Below, in pieces: positions 7,522 to 14,868 of a stretch of DNA of 42,171 nt; within the stretch, counting starts at the first letter, position 1; each line of letters opens with the position of its first letter. The notes under the pieces were generated by a model. The model saw nothing but the letters and a program-made list of their open reading frames with translations. It did not search any database and was not told the DNA's origin. The DNA lies in assembly GCA_041653615.1 (NCBI GenBank), contig JBAZEZ010000016.1:1-42171 (forward strand), in the 5' to 3' direction. The DNA comes from JAHJUB01 sp041653615 [NCBI: Candidatus Ratteibacteria bacterium] (GTDB taxonomy: Bacteria > Ratteibacteria > UBA8468 > MWAK01). A program made the position numbers and the translations under genes.

Positions 7522-8007
7522 TTGGTTCTGATTTTAGGCGGAGTAAAAAGCGGCAAGAGCACTTACGCGCTGGCTCTGGCGCGAAAACACTCGGAACCCC
7601 GGGCGTTTCTGGCAACAGCTGAACCGTTTGATCCGGAAATGAAAAAACGGATTGAACGCCACCAGGAATCCAGAGGGGATGGTTTTGAACTTTTCGAAGA
7701 GCCGTTAGATATCTCCGGTATTCTTCCTAAACTGAATCACAACGTAATCGTCGTGGATTGTCTTACCGTTTGGCTGGCTAATCTTTATCATCACAATCAG
7801 GATATAACAAAAGAGGAGGAGCGCCTGTTGGATAATCTGAACGGCAGGGAGATTTTTGTTTCCAATGAAATCGGCTGGGGAGTTATCCCTGAATCTACGC
7901 TGGCAAGAGATTACGCCGAGAGGTTAGCCAAACTCAACCAAAAATTAGCCCGGAGGGCCAAAGCGGTTTATTTGATGGTCGCCGGCATTGCCGTCAAAAT
8001 AAAATGA
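7522..8007 (+). CDS. cobU: Adenosylcobinamide kinase / adenosylcobinamide-phosphate guanylyltransferase
   Basis: CobU phosphorylates adenosylcobinamide and then transfers GMP to give adenosylcobinamide-GDP. The protein begins at the P-loop (LILGGVKSGKS), has a Walker B-like VDCLTVWLANL, and carries the family motif VSNEIGWGVIPES. I chose the TTG at 7522, preceded by GGAGGG at 7512-7517, because it puts the P-loop at residues 6-12 as in other CobU proteins. Longer in-frame starts would lie within the riboswitch and terminator. At 161 residues it is slightly short for the family. It is first in the riboswitch-controlled operon and overlaps cbiR by ATGA. Confidence 0.92.
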   Translation: MVLILGGVKSGKSTYALALARKHSEPRAFLATAEPFDPEMKKRIERHQESRGDGFELFEEPLDISGILPKLNHNVIVVDCLTVWLANLYHHNQDITKEEERLLDNLNGREIFVSNEIGWGVIPESTLARDYAERLAKLNQKLARRAKAVYLMVAGIAVKIK

Positions 8008-8618
8008 AAATAGGGTCTACCTCCTGGATTGAACCCGGTACTTATTATCACAACGCCCGGTTGCTGGTCGGCTTGGTTGATTTTGTCGAACTTCTGGTTT
8101 ATACCTGGAACATCGAGACGGAAATACTTTTGAAGGAAGAAATTCCTCGGTTAGGGAATTTGAATCTTGCTTATACGATTCATTTGCCGACGGACAGCCT
8201 GGTATGTTGCGAAAATGCCTATTCTTTTTTTACGGCCTCAAAACTGAAACCACTTAATTTTACTCTACATCCATTGCCCGGCTGGGAGGGTTTTATCGCA
8301 GGCAGACGCGACGTTTCACTGGAGAACCTGGAAGTGAGTCAGCCACCTCTTTACCAGCGGATGACGCTGGATATCGGCCACAGTCTTTTGACTGGAGTGG
8401 AGCCGGCTTATTTTGCCGGAATCGAGGTCAGAGAGGTTCATCTTTCCGGTGTTAGCGACGGAGAGGCCCACCGGGAAATTACCGAAAAGGAGTTGTTGTT
8501 TCTTGAAAGTTTAAAGAGAGACAATCTTCTGGTCAATATCGAAGTTTTTGAATTTAAAACATTGGTTAACAGTCTCAGGAGAATAAAAAAATGGCAAAAC
8601 CAGTTCAGGAACAATTAA
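8004..8618 (+). CDS. cbiR: CbiR-like cobamide-remodelling phosphodiesterase (TIM barrel)
   Basis: A 204-residue protein of the AP-endonuclease-2/sugar-isomerase TIM-barrel type. It shows an N-terminal IGSTSWIEPGTY, FVELLVYTW near residue 30, YTIHLPTD near 57-64, LDIGHSLLTG near 122 and EVHLSGVSDGEAH near 142-157, which place His/Asp/Glu metal ligands at strand ends. CbiR, described in Akkermansia, cleaves the nucleotide loop of cobamides to give cobinamide phosphate so that a different lower base can be attached. Its position between cobU and cobT, overlapping both (4 and 28 nt), fits exactly. I identified it by motif memory and context. A generic sugar epimerase is the alternative. Confidence 0.8.
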   Translation: MKIGSTSWIEPGTYYHNARLLVGLVDFVELLVYTWNIETEILLKEEIPRLGNLNLAYTIHLPTDSLVCCENAYSFFTASKLKPLNFTLHPLPGWEGFIAGRRDVSLENLEVSQPPLYQRMTLDIGHSLLTGVEPAYFAGIEVREVHLSGVSDGEAHREITEKELLFLESLKRDNLLVNIEVFEFKTLVNSLRRIKKWQNQFRNN

Positions 8619-9634
8619 TAAAAGAAGCACAGGAACATTTAGATAGCCTAACCAAACCAATTGGCAGCTTGGGAATGTTAGAAGCGATTGCGGTAAAAAT
8701 GTCAACCATAACCGGTCAGGTTAAACCGGCGCTTCCCGGAAAGAAACGGGTATATGTTTTTGCCGGCGACCACGGGGTAGTGGTTGAAGGAGTTTCGGCC
8801 TATCCGGCGGACGTAACTACGGCCATGGTCGCCAATTTTCTGGCTGGAGGCGCTGCCGTAAATGTTTTTGCCCGGCATACCGACACCGAGGTTTTGGTTG
8901 TAGATGCAGGCGTGGCTTCCGATTTAAAACCGGCGCCGGGTTTGGTTATTCTGAAGGTGGAAAAAGGAACCAGAAATTTTACGCAGGGACCAGCCATGAC
9001 TCGTCAAGAGGCAGAACGTTCTCTTGTTTATGGGAAAGAACTGGCCGCACAAGCGGTCGAAGATGGGGTTAAGCTTCTTGTGGTAGGCGATATGGGTATT
9101 GGAAATACCACCACCGCCACGGCGGTTTCGGTCGCTTTCGGTTTTGGAATCAATGATGTTCTTGATATTGGAACCGGCATAGACCAGGAGGGCTTGAAGA
9201 AAAAGAAGGAAACGGTTCTGAAGGCCGTCGGTCTGAATAAACCCGACCCTAGCGACCCAATAGATGTCCTGACCAAGGTAGGTTCGTATTGTTTCGGTGA
9301 AATTGCGGGTTTAATTCTGGCTGCTGCCGAAAACGGTATTCCGGTGGTTCTGGATGGATTTCCAACTACCGCAGCCGCTTTGGTTGCCTGGAAAATCGAC
9401 CCCAAATCGGTTGATTATCTCTTTGCCGGACATCTTTCTGCGGTAAAGGGTCACCGGATTTTGTTGGAGACGATGGGGCTTGAGCCAATTCTGAATCTTA
9501 AAATGCGGCTGGGTGAGGGAACCGGTGGCGTTTTAGCTACGTTCATTATTGAAGCAGCAATTAAAATGGCCTGCGAAATGGCTACGTTTGAGGAAGCAAC
9601 GATAAGTCGGGGAAATGAAAAAGATATTAAATGA
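8591..9634 (+). CDS. cobT: Nicotinate-nucleotide:dimethylbenzimidazole phosphoribosyltransferase
   Basis: A 347-residue CobT that activates the lower-ligand base to its alpha-ribotide. Typical motifs are present: LTKPIGSLGMLE (residues 20-31), FAGDHGVVVEGVSAYP, VGDMGIGNTTTA, GFPTTAAAL and FAGHLSAVKGH. The catalytic Glu lies in RLGEGTGG near residue 309. Length is normal. The ATG at 8591 lies 28 nt inside cbiR, preceded by AGGAGAAT-like sequence, so translation is probably coupled. The base preferred (benzimidazole or other) cannot be read from sequence. Confidence 0.95.
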   Translation: MAKPVQEQLIKEAQEHLDSLTKPIGSLGMLEAIAVKMSTITGQVKPALPGKKRVYVFAGDHGVVVEGVSAYPADVTTAMVANFLAGGAAVNVFARHTDTEVLVVDAGVASDLKPAPGLVILKVEKGTRNFTQGPAMTRQEAERSLVYGKELAAQAVEDGVKLLVVGDMGIGNTTTATAVSVAFGFGINDVLDIGTGIDQEGLKKKKETVLKAVGLNKPDPSDPIDVLTKVGSYCFGEIAGLILAAAENGIPVVLDGFPTTAAALVAWKIDPKSVDYLFAGHLSAVKGHRILLETMGLEPILNLKMRLGEGTGGVLATFIIEAAIKMACEMATFEEATISRGNEKDIK

Positions 9635-10337
9635 AATTGGCCGGTCATTTTCTTTTTTGACCCGCATTCCGGTCAAAGTTGACGGAAAATCGGGGGACCC
9701 GGCTTTTTTCGTCCTGGTCGGATACGCGGTCGGTCTGGCGTATCTTATTCTTTTGCGGCTGACGCAATTCATTAATTTGTCCGGGCCATTATCGGCGATT
9801 ATCGCAATGGCAGTGGTTTATTATTTCTTTGAACTTTTTCACTTTGACGGACTGCTGGATACTTTTGACGGTTTTTTGTGTCAGAAAGAGAAAAACAAAC
9901 GGATGGAGATAATGAAAAAAGGCAACATCGGTCCTTTTGCCTTGTTTTACGGCGTTCTCTTTATTCTGGCCCATTTTTACCTGATAAATCAGTTAGCTTT
10001 CCGGCCGTTTCTTATTTTTGTAGCCGGACCAATTTCCCGCTGGTCAATGGTTCTGCTTCTGGCAATTTCCAGTCCGGCTAAGAACGAAGGTCTGGCCGCT
10101 TCTTTTTATCCCCTTTCGTCCCGTAGCTTTTTTTGGGCAAGTATTTTTCTTTTGCCGGTTATCATTTTGGCGCCGGTTTTTGCGGCGGTTGCAATTACCG
10201 GCGTTATCGCAATTACACTCATTGTCAATCTGGCTGCGCGGAGACTTATTTCCGGCGTTACCGGGGATACCCTGGGAGCCACCTGTTTGATTGCCGAGGT
10301 TTGCAGTCTCTTTTTTATGAACATGATACCGATTTAG
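9615..10337 (+). CDS. cobS: Adenosylcobinamide-GDP ribazoletransferase (cobalamin synthase)
   Basis: A 240-residue polytopic inner-membrane protein that joins adenosylcobinamide-GDP to alpha-ribazole. The acidic metal/substrate motif is FHFDGLLDTFDGF near residues 78-90. The second family motif is SGVTGDTLGATC near 215. The N-terminal SFLTRIPV is also typical. Hydrophobic segments are consistent with 5-7 helices. It overlaps cobT by 20 nt and belongs to the riboswitch operon. Confidence 0.93.
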   Translation: MKKILNEIGRSFSFLTRIPVKVDGKSGDPAFFVLVGYAVGLAYLILLRLTQFINLSGPLSAIIAMAVVYYFFELFHFDGLLDTFDGFLCQKEKNKRMEIMKKGNIGPFALFYGVLFILAHFYLINQLAFRPFLIFVAGPISRWSMVLLLAISSPAKNEGLAASFYPLSSRSFFWASIFLLPVIILAPVFAAVAITGVIAITLIVNLAARRLISGVTGDTLGATCLIAEVCSLFFMNMIPI

Positions 10338-10362
10338 ATAGGCTGATGGTCGTCTTCAAAGA

Positions 10363-11334
10363 ATGGGAAACGAAGGTTTTGTTTTTCACAATATTTTACT
10401 GATTGTTCTTGCATACTTGGCCGATTTGCTCTTTGGAGATCCGGTATGGTTTCCGCATCCGGTCAGAGGTATGGGCAAACTCATTACCCGGCTGGAAAAG
10501 TATTTGCGCAGAGGAGGTAATCGAAAGAATGAAAAGGCCAAAGGAATCGTTCTTTTCTTTTTGGTGGTGGGAATAAGTTCTTCTTTTTCTTTTGTTGCGC
10601 TGAAATTTTGCACTCAATGGAGCAGCTTTTTGGGAGATATTCTCTGGATTTATTTGAGTTATACTGTTTTGGCGACTAAAGATTTGAGAACAGAAGCGAG
10701 GGAAGTCTTTAGAGAATTAAAAACCGGTTCACTTATTGGAGCGCGGCGGAAACTCTCCAGAATTGTGGGTCGGGATACTGCCGGTTTGAGCGAAGAAAAA
10801 ATCATTGTTGCGACGGTGGAAAGCGTTGCCGAAAGCACCAACGACGGGATTGTTGCGCCCCTTCTTTATCTTTGCCTGGGTGGTCCGGTTTTAGCTATTG
10901 CTTATAAAGCCGTTAATACATTGGATTCAATGGTTGGACATCGAAACGACAAATATCTTAATTTTGGCTGGTTTTCCGCCCGAATGGACGATGTTGCCAA
11001 TTTTATTCCGGCGAGATTAACCGGGTTGTTGGTTTCGTTTTCCTCCCTGCTGACCGGCCGAGGTTTCCGAAAACCATTTTCCACCATAATTCAGGATGGG
11101 CGAAAACACCTCTCACCCAATAGCGGTATTTCCGAGGCGGCCATGGCCGGCGCCTTGGGGATAAGGTTGGGCGGATGCGTTTCCTATGATGGTGAACTTT
11201 TCGAAAGACCTTATTTAGGTGAGGAGCGGAAAAAACCGGTTCCGTCACAGATAAAAGAAGCAATTAAGATTAGTTTTGTTTCCTCCGTTTTGGCGCTTCT
11301 TTTGGGGGTATTGCTCCGATGGTTAATCTATTAG
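10363..11334 (+). CDS. cbiB: Adenosylcobinamide-phosphate synthase
   Basis: A 323-residue membrane protein that couples adenosylcobyric acid to aminopropanol (phosphate). CbiB motifs are ADLLFGDPVWFPHPVRGMG (residues 19-37), ESVAESTNDGIVAPLLY (about 155-171), KAVNTLDSMVGH and SPNSGISEAAMAGALG. It follows cobS by 25 nt and overlaps cobD by 16 nt. The product CobD makes is the substrate here, so the adjacency is functional. It is conventionally called CobD in Pseudomonas; I use cbiB to avoid confusion. Confidence 0.93.
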   Translation: MGNEGFVFHNILLIVLAYLADLLFGDPVWFPHPVRGMGKLITRLEKYLRRGGNRKNEKAKGIVLFFLVVGISSSFSFVALKFCTQWSSFLGDILWIYLSYTVLATKDLRTEAREVFRELKTGSLIGARRKLSRIVGRDTAGLSEEKIIVATVESVAESTNDGIVAPLLYLCLGGPVLAIAYKAVNTLDSMVGHRNDKYLNFGWFSARMDDVANFIPARLTGLLVSFSSLLTGRGFRKPFSTIIQDGRKHLSPNSGISEAAMAGALGIRLGGCVSYDGELFERPYLGEERKKPVPSQIKEAIKISFVSSVLALLLGVLLRWLIY

Positions 11335-12386
11335 ATTTTTCACACGGCGGGAACGTTCAGGAGGTTGAGCGGAAGACCGGGAAGAAGATGACCGATTTCA
11401 GCGCCAGCATTAACCCGCTGGGCTTGCCCCGCTCGGTAAAAAAGAACCTTCTTCAAAATTGGGAGAACGTTCTGCATTATCCGGATACGGAAAGCCGGGA
11501 GTTGAAAAAGAGGATAGGCTGTTATTGGGGGGTAGCTCCGGATAACATCCTGTTGGGCAATGGTTCCGCCGAACTTATTTATCTGGCCTGTTTTTCTTTT
11601 AAACCCAGACGGGTTTTTATTCCGGTTCCTGCTTTTTCCGAATACGAAAGAGCATCCAGGATTGTTGGAAGCAAAGTTTCTTTTTTAAAACTATCGGAAG
11701 AAAATAGTTTTTCCCTGGCGGGTAGCTTTCCTTCCGGAGGCGCTTTATTTCTTTGCAATCCCAATAATCCGACCGGAAATCTGGTTTTGGAAGGGACGGA
11801 TACCAGCCGGTTTAAAGGATTAACCATCATCGACGAAGCATTCATGGATTTTCTGCCGGACGAAAAGAAACGCACCTTGATTTACGAGGCGGTGAAAAAT
11901 GAAAAGATAATTGTTTTAAGGACCTTTACCAAATTTTTCGCTTTGCCCGGTTTGAGAATCGGATATCTGGTGGCTTGTAAGAAGAACATTGATTTTTTAA
12001 AACAATATCAGGTTCCATGGAACACCAATGTTTTTGCCCAGGTTGCTGCTTCCCTGGTTTTGGATGACGAAGAATATATACAGAAAACTAGGACCTTGAT
12101 CAAAAAAGAACGAGAATTTTTGATGGAGGCGATAACGGGCATTAAAGGTCTAAAACCATTTCCCTCGGTCACTAATTTTATCCTGGTGAAGATTGAAAAG
12201 GAAGGCGTTACCGCTACTTCTTTGAGGGCACGTCTTATTGACCGGGGACTTTTGGTTCGGGACTGCGGCAATTTCCGTAATTTGAACAATCGATTCATCC
12301 GAGTGGCGGTTCGTAATCGCAACGATAATCGGAAGTTGACAACGGCTTTAAAAAAGGTTTTAAACGAAAAACCGGAGGTGCTATGA
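11319..12386 (+). CDS. cobD: L-threonine-O-3-phosphate decarboxylase (PLP)
   Basis: A 355-residue class I/II aminotransferase-fold enzyme making (R)-1-amino-2-propanol phosphate. It opens HGGNVQEV then DFSASINPLG, as in CobD and HisC relatives. It has CNPNNPTG, DEAFMDF and the PLP lysine in RTFTKFFALPGLRIGY near residue 205. HisC is the main alternative, but the N-terminal HGG and the cobalamin operon favour CobD. It is the last gene of the first operon; its stop is 57 nt before the next riboswitch. Confidence 0.9.
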   Translation: MVNLLDFSHGGNVQEVERKTGKKMTDFSASINPLGLPRSVKKNLLQNWENVLHYPDTESRELKKRIGCYWGVAPDNILLGNGSAELIYLACFSFKPRRVFIPVPAFSEYERASRIVGSKVSFLKLSEENSFSLAGSFPSGGALFLCNPNNPTGNLVLEGTDTSRFKGLTIIDEAFMDFLPDEKKRTLIYEAVKNEKIIVLRTFTKFFALPGLRIGYLVACKKNIDFLKQYQVPWNTNVFAQVAASLVLDDEEYIQKTRTLIKKEREFLMEAITGIKGLKPFPSVTNFILVKIEKEGVTATSLRARLIDRGLLVRDCGNFRNLNNRFIRVAVRNRNDNRKLTTALKKVLNEKPEVL

Positions 12387-12442
12387 TTTAAACGATAAAA
12401 ATAAAACAAGAAATGATACGCATGAAAATTTTGTAGGTGTAA

Positions 12443-12536
12443 ACCGGATAGGCAAAGGAAATCCTTGTTAGATTCAAGGTGCTGTCCCGCAACGGTAATG
12501 GCCAATGACGGCCGAGCCCGGTCTATTGTCTATCTT
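12443..12536 (+). promoter_or_regulatory. Compact cobalamin riboswitch, copy 1 (before pilin/btuR)
   Basis: P1 ACCGG (12443-12447) pairs with CCGGT (12518-12522). Next come AAAGGAAATCCTTG with a P5 hairpin CCTTG-TTAGATT-CAAGG, and the J6/3 core GCTGTCCCGCAACGGTAA, which matches E. coli btuB-type elements. A short stem GGCC-AATGAC-GGCC and a degenerate B12 box GCCGAGCCCGG complete it. It lacks the peripheral stems of the classical copy. No T-tract follows. The ribosome-binding site GGAGGAA at 12552 can pair with TTCC just upstream, which suggests translational control. Confidence 0.8.
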
Positions 12537-12562
12537 GGAAAGTATTCCCGCGGAGGAAGAAA

Positions 12563-13372
12563 ATGTATCAGGAAAAAACCAGGAAGGATAGAGGTTTCAC
12601 TTTGATTGAGTTGTTGGTAGTGATAGGTATTATCGGGGTTCTATCCGGGTTGCTGCTCCCCGCGTTGAGCAAGGCGAGAGAAGCGGGAAGAACAGCCGTG
12701 TGCATTTCCAACCTGAGACAGCTCGTATTGGCGGCAACCATGTACGCGGATGATAACGACGGATATTATATGCCGATGATGCAGGCCGGGAATGGAATTT
12801 ATTAGTTTGGCGTGAAAAAAGCGGATGGAACATACGAACCAAAAGGAAGTCCGCTGTATCCTTATCTGCCGGACGGTGAAATTCGCTGGTGCCCGACCTT
12901 CAAGAAACATCAGACGGGAGGATTTTACGGTTCGGCTACCGGCGGTTACGGCTACAACGATCAGTACATAGGGTCCAGCGCCTATCTGGACGGTAATTAC
13001 AGCAAGGTCCGTCCGGCAAAAATAGCGTGGATTAAAAATCCGACAGAAACAATCATCTTTGCCGCCGCCGGTCTTTACGATACAGGAAAGAAAAATGTTG
13101 TAGAAATGCCGTGGCTTCATGCACCTTGCCTGCAAAGCGCCGGCGGAAGGTACGATGCAGTTATCCACTTCCGCCACAACAAAAAAGCCAACGTCGCTTT
13201 CTGCGACGGACACGTGGAAAGCCGGTTCTGGGATTATCCCGGTACGATGGCGATGGCCGGCGGCGATACTTCCCGGTACGGACTGGGTTTTCTCTCCCCC
13301 GTTCCCGTACCGAGCGGAACAGTTCCGGCGGATAAACGTAAGTTAGTCAATGCCTGCTTCGACCTTGAGTAA
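12563..13372 (+). pseudogene. H-X9-DG pseudopilin with an in-frame amber codon
   Basis: One continuous frame of 270 codons is interrupted only by TAG at 12803-12805. The N-terminus is a class III prepilin signal ([20 protein letters not shown]). The C-terminal half holds RWCPTFK, GGYGYNDQYIG and the H-X9-DG motif HNKKANVAFCDG followed by HVES. Aligned with the paralogue at 14105, the stop falls where the paralogue has the Trp of RWYGK, one base from TGG. Ribosome-binding site GGAGGAA precedes the ATG. It may be a recent nonsense mutation, a base-call error, or produce only an 80-residue pilin stub. An internal GTG at 12812 could restart the C-terminal part. It is first in the second B12-riboswitch unit, followed by btuR. 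Confidence 0.8.
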
Positions 13373-13431
13373 ATTTTTTTGTACAAAGTCGGTAAAAACT
13401 TCCCGGGTTAAATAAAACCGGAAGGAGGGTG

Positions 13432-13962
13432 ATGCAAAGAAAGGGATTGATCCAGGTTTATACCGGCGACGGCAAGGGTAAGACCACCGCCGCAATCGGA
13501 CTGGCCTGCCGGGCACGCGGCCATAACTTAAGGGTTTGCTATGTTTCTTTTCAAAAAGACCCGGAAAGGTGGGGATGCGGGGAACATAGGGTTTTGAAGA
13601 AACTGGGTGTAGACGTATTCGGATTCGCTAAAAAACACCCCCATTTTCATAAAAACACAGACCCGGATGATATCCGCCGGGAATGTCTTAAAGGTGTGGA
13701 GTTTATCAAGAAAATTTATCAGGAAAAGAAATACGATATTCTCGTATTGGATGAGATAAACGTCGCTTTGTGTAACGGGTTTTTAAAAGAGAAAGAGATT
13801 CTTGATTTAATGGAAAAAAGACCGAAAAATCTGGAGTTGGTTTTGACCGGTCGCAACGCAACAAAAAAGATAATGGAAAAGGTGGACCTGGTCAGCGAGA
13901 TAAAGAAGATAAAACACCCCTATGATTCAGGAGTGAAAGGAAGAAAGGGAATTGAGTATTAA
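13432..13962 (+). CDS. btuR: Corrinoid adenosyltransferase (CobA/BtuR type)
   Basis: A 176-residue P-loop enzyme that transfers the adenosyl group of ATP to cob(I)alamin/cobinamide. Motifs are IQVYTGDGKGKTTAAIG (residues 7-23), CYVSFQKD, LVLDEINVAL and the C-terminal GIEY, all diagnostic of the CobA/BtuR family. I take the ATG at 13432, 4-5 nt after GGAGG. A GTG one codon earlier would touch the Shine-Dalgarno. It sits 59 nt after the amber-containing pilin under the same riboswitch. Confidence 0.93.
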   Translation: MQRKGLIQVYTGDGKGKTTAAIGLACRARGHNLRVCYVSFQKDPERWGCGEHRVLKKLGVDVFGFAKKHPHFHKNTDPDDIRRECLKGVEFIKKIYQEKKYDILVLDEINVALCNGFLKEKEILDLMEKRPKNLELVLTGRNATKKIMEKVDLVSEIKKIKHPYDSGVKGRKGIEY

Positions 13963-13984
13963 TTAAGGATAAATTTTAGCACCG

Positions 13985-14076
13985 GCCGGATAGGCAAAGG
14001 AAATCCTTGTTAGATTCAAGGTGCTGTCCCGCAACGGTAATGGCCAACGACGGCCGAGCCCGGTCCATTGTCTATT
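13985..14076 (+). promoter_or_regulatory. Compact cobalamin riboswitch, copy 2 (before pilin/cobQ)
   Basis: The 90 nt from 13986 to 14075 are identical to 12444-12533 except for two transitions (T to C in the GGCC-loop, and T to C after P1), whereas the flanks differ. The same P5 hairpin, J6/3 core and degenerate B12 box are present. The conserved block extends past P1 to TGTCTAT, which includes TCTA complementary to TAGA of the P5 loop, a possible kissing pair (inference). The ribosome-binding site GAGGAGGG at 14093 faces a CCCC run just upstream. Confidence 0.82.
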
Positions 14077-14104
14077 TTCGGTAAACATCCCCGAGGAGGG
14101 AAAG

Positions 14105-14848
14105 ATGGAGAAAGAAAATGTTGGGAAGGGAAGAGGCTTTACGTTAATTGAGTTGCTGGTGGTCATCGCCATCATCGCGATACTCGCGGCGATGCTCCTG
14201 CCGGCACTCAGCCAGGCCAGGGAGAAAGGTAGGCAGGCTGTTTGCATGAATAACGTCAAGCAACTCCATTTGGCGGTGACAATGTACACCCAGGATTACG
14301 AAGATTATTATCCTCCCGCTGCCAGTGAAGACAACAACACCCGCTGGTACGGAAAAAGGGCGGATAGTTCTTTCCCGTTTGAACCGGAAGGAAGCCCGAT
14401 GTATCAGTATCTGCCCGGAGGGCGGATTCGTTACTGCCCGTCTTTCAAACAGCCTGTTTCGGGCGGTTTTGAAAACGGAGCGGGAGGTTACGGATATAAT
14501 GAACAGTATGTCGGTGGTTCGCCGAGCGCGTCGTGGCCTTACCCTTATTTGACACCGGCGAAAACTTCCCAGATTAAAAACCCTTCCCAGACGATAATGT
14601 TTACCGATACGGCGTATCTTTATGGCGGCGGGCTTATTGAATATTCTGCCGCCGAAGCGCCTTTTTTTGAAGCATACGGAAACGCAGAAACAACTCCAAG
14701 CATCCATTTTCGGCATTCGGGAATGACCACGGTCATTTTTTGCGATGGACACGTGGAGTCGCGCAAAATGGATTCGACACATGGAGATTTGGGCGGAGTT
14801 GGGTTAGGTTATATCGGAACTGACAACACCCTTTACGATAGGAATTAA
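14105..14848 (+). CDS. H-X9-DG pseudopilin under cobalamin riboswitch control
   Basis: A 247-residue protein with a class III prepilin signal: [10 protein letters not shown], cleavage after Gly, then a 20-residue hydrophobic helix. The globular domain has [36 protein letters not shown], and ends with the H-X9-DG motif [12 protein letters not shown] plus HVESRK. I chose the ATG at 14105 because of GAGGAGGG 4 nt upstream; the frame is open further back but into the riboswitch. The family is usually exported by a type II/IV pilus-like machine and its function is unknown. Here it is the first gene of an operon whose other members handle corrinoids. No pilus assembly genes are present in the window. 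Confidence 0.88.
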   Translation: MEKENVGKGRGFTLIELLVVIAIIAILAAMLLPALSQAREKGRQAVCMNNVKQLHLAVTMYTQDYEDYYPPAASEDNNTRWYGKRADSSFPFEPEGSPMYQYLPGGRIRYCPSFKQPVSGGFENGAGGYGYNEQYVGGSPSASWPYPYLTPAKTSQIKNPSQTIMFTDTAYLYGGGLIEYSAAEAPFFEAYGNAETTPSIHFRHSGMTTVIFCDGHVESRKMDSTHGDLGGVGLGYIGTDNTLYDRN

Positions 14849-14868
14849 GTTAACGGTCGAATCGTTCA

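Noticed and set aside
12803-12805. Pyrrolysine or stop-codon reassignment at the pilin TAG
   Set aside because: TAG ends normal genes in this window, no PYLIS-like context or pyl genes are visible, and the paralogue has Trp one base away. A point mutation or error is simpler.
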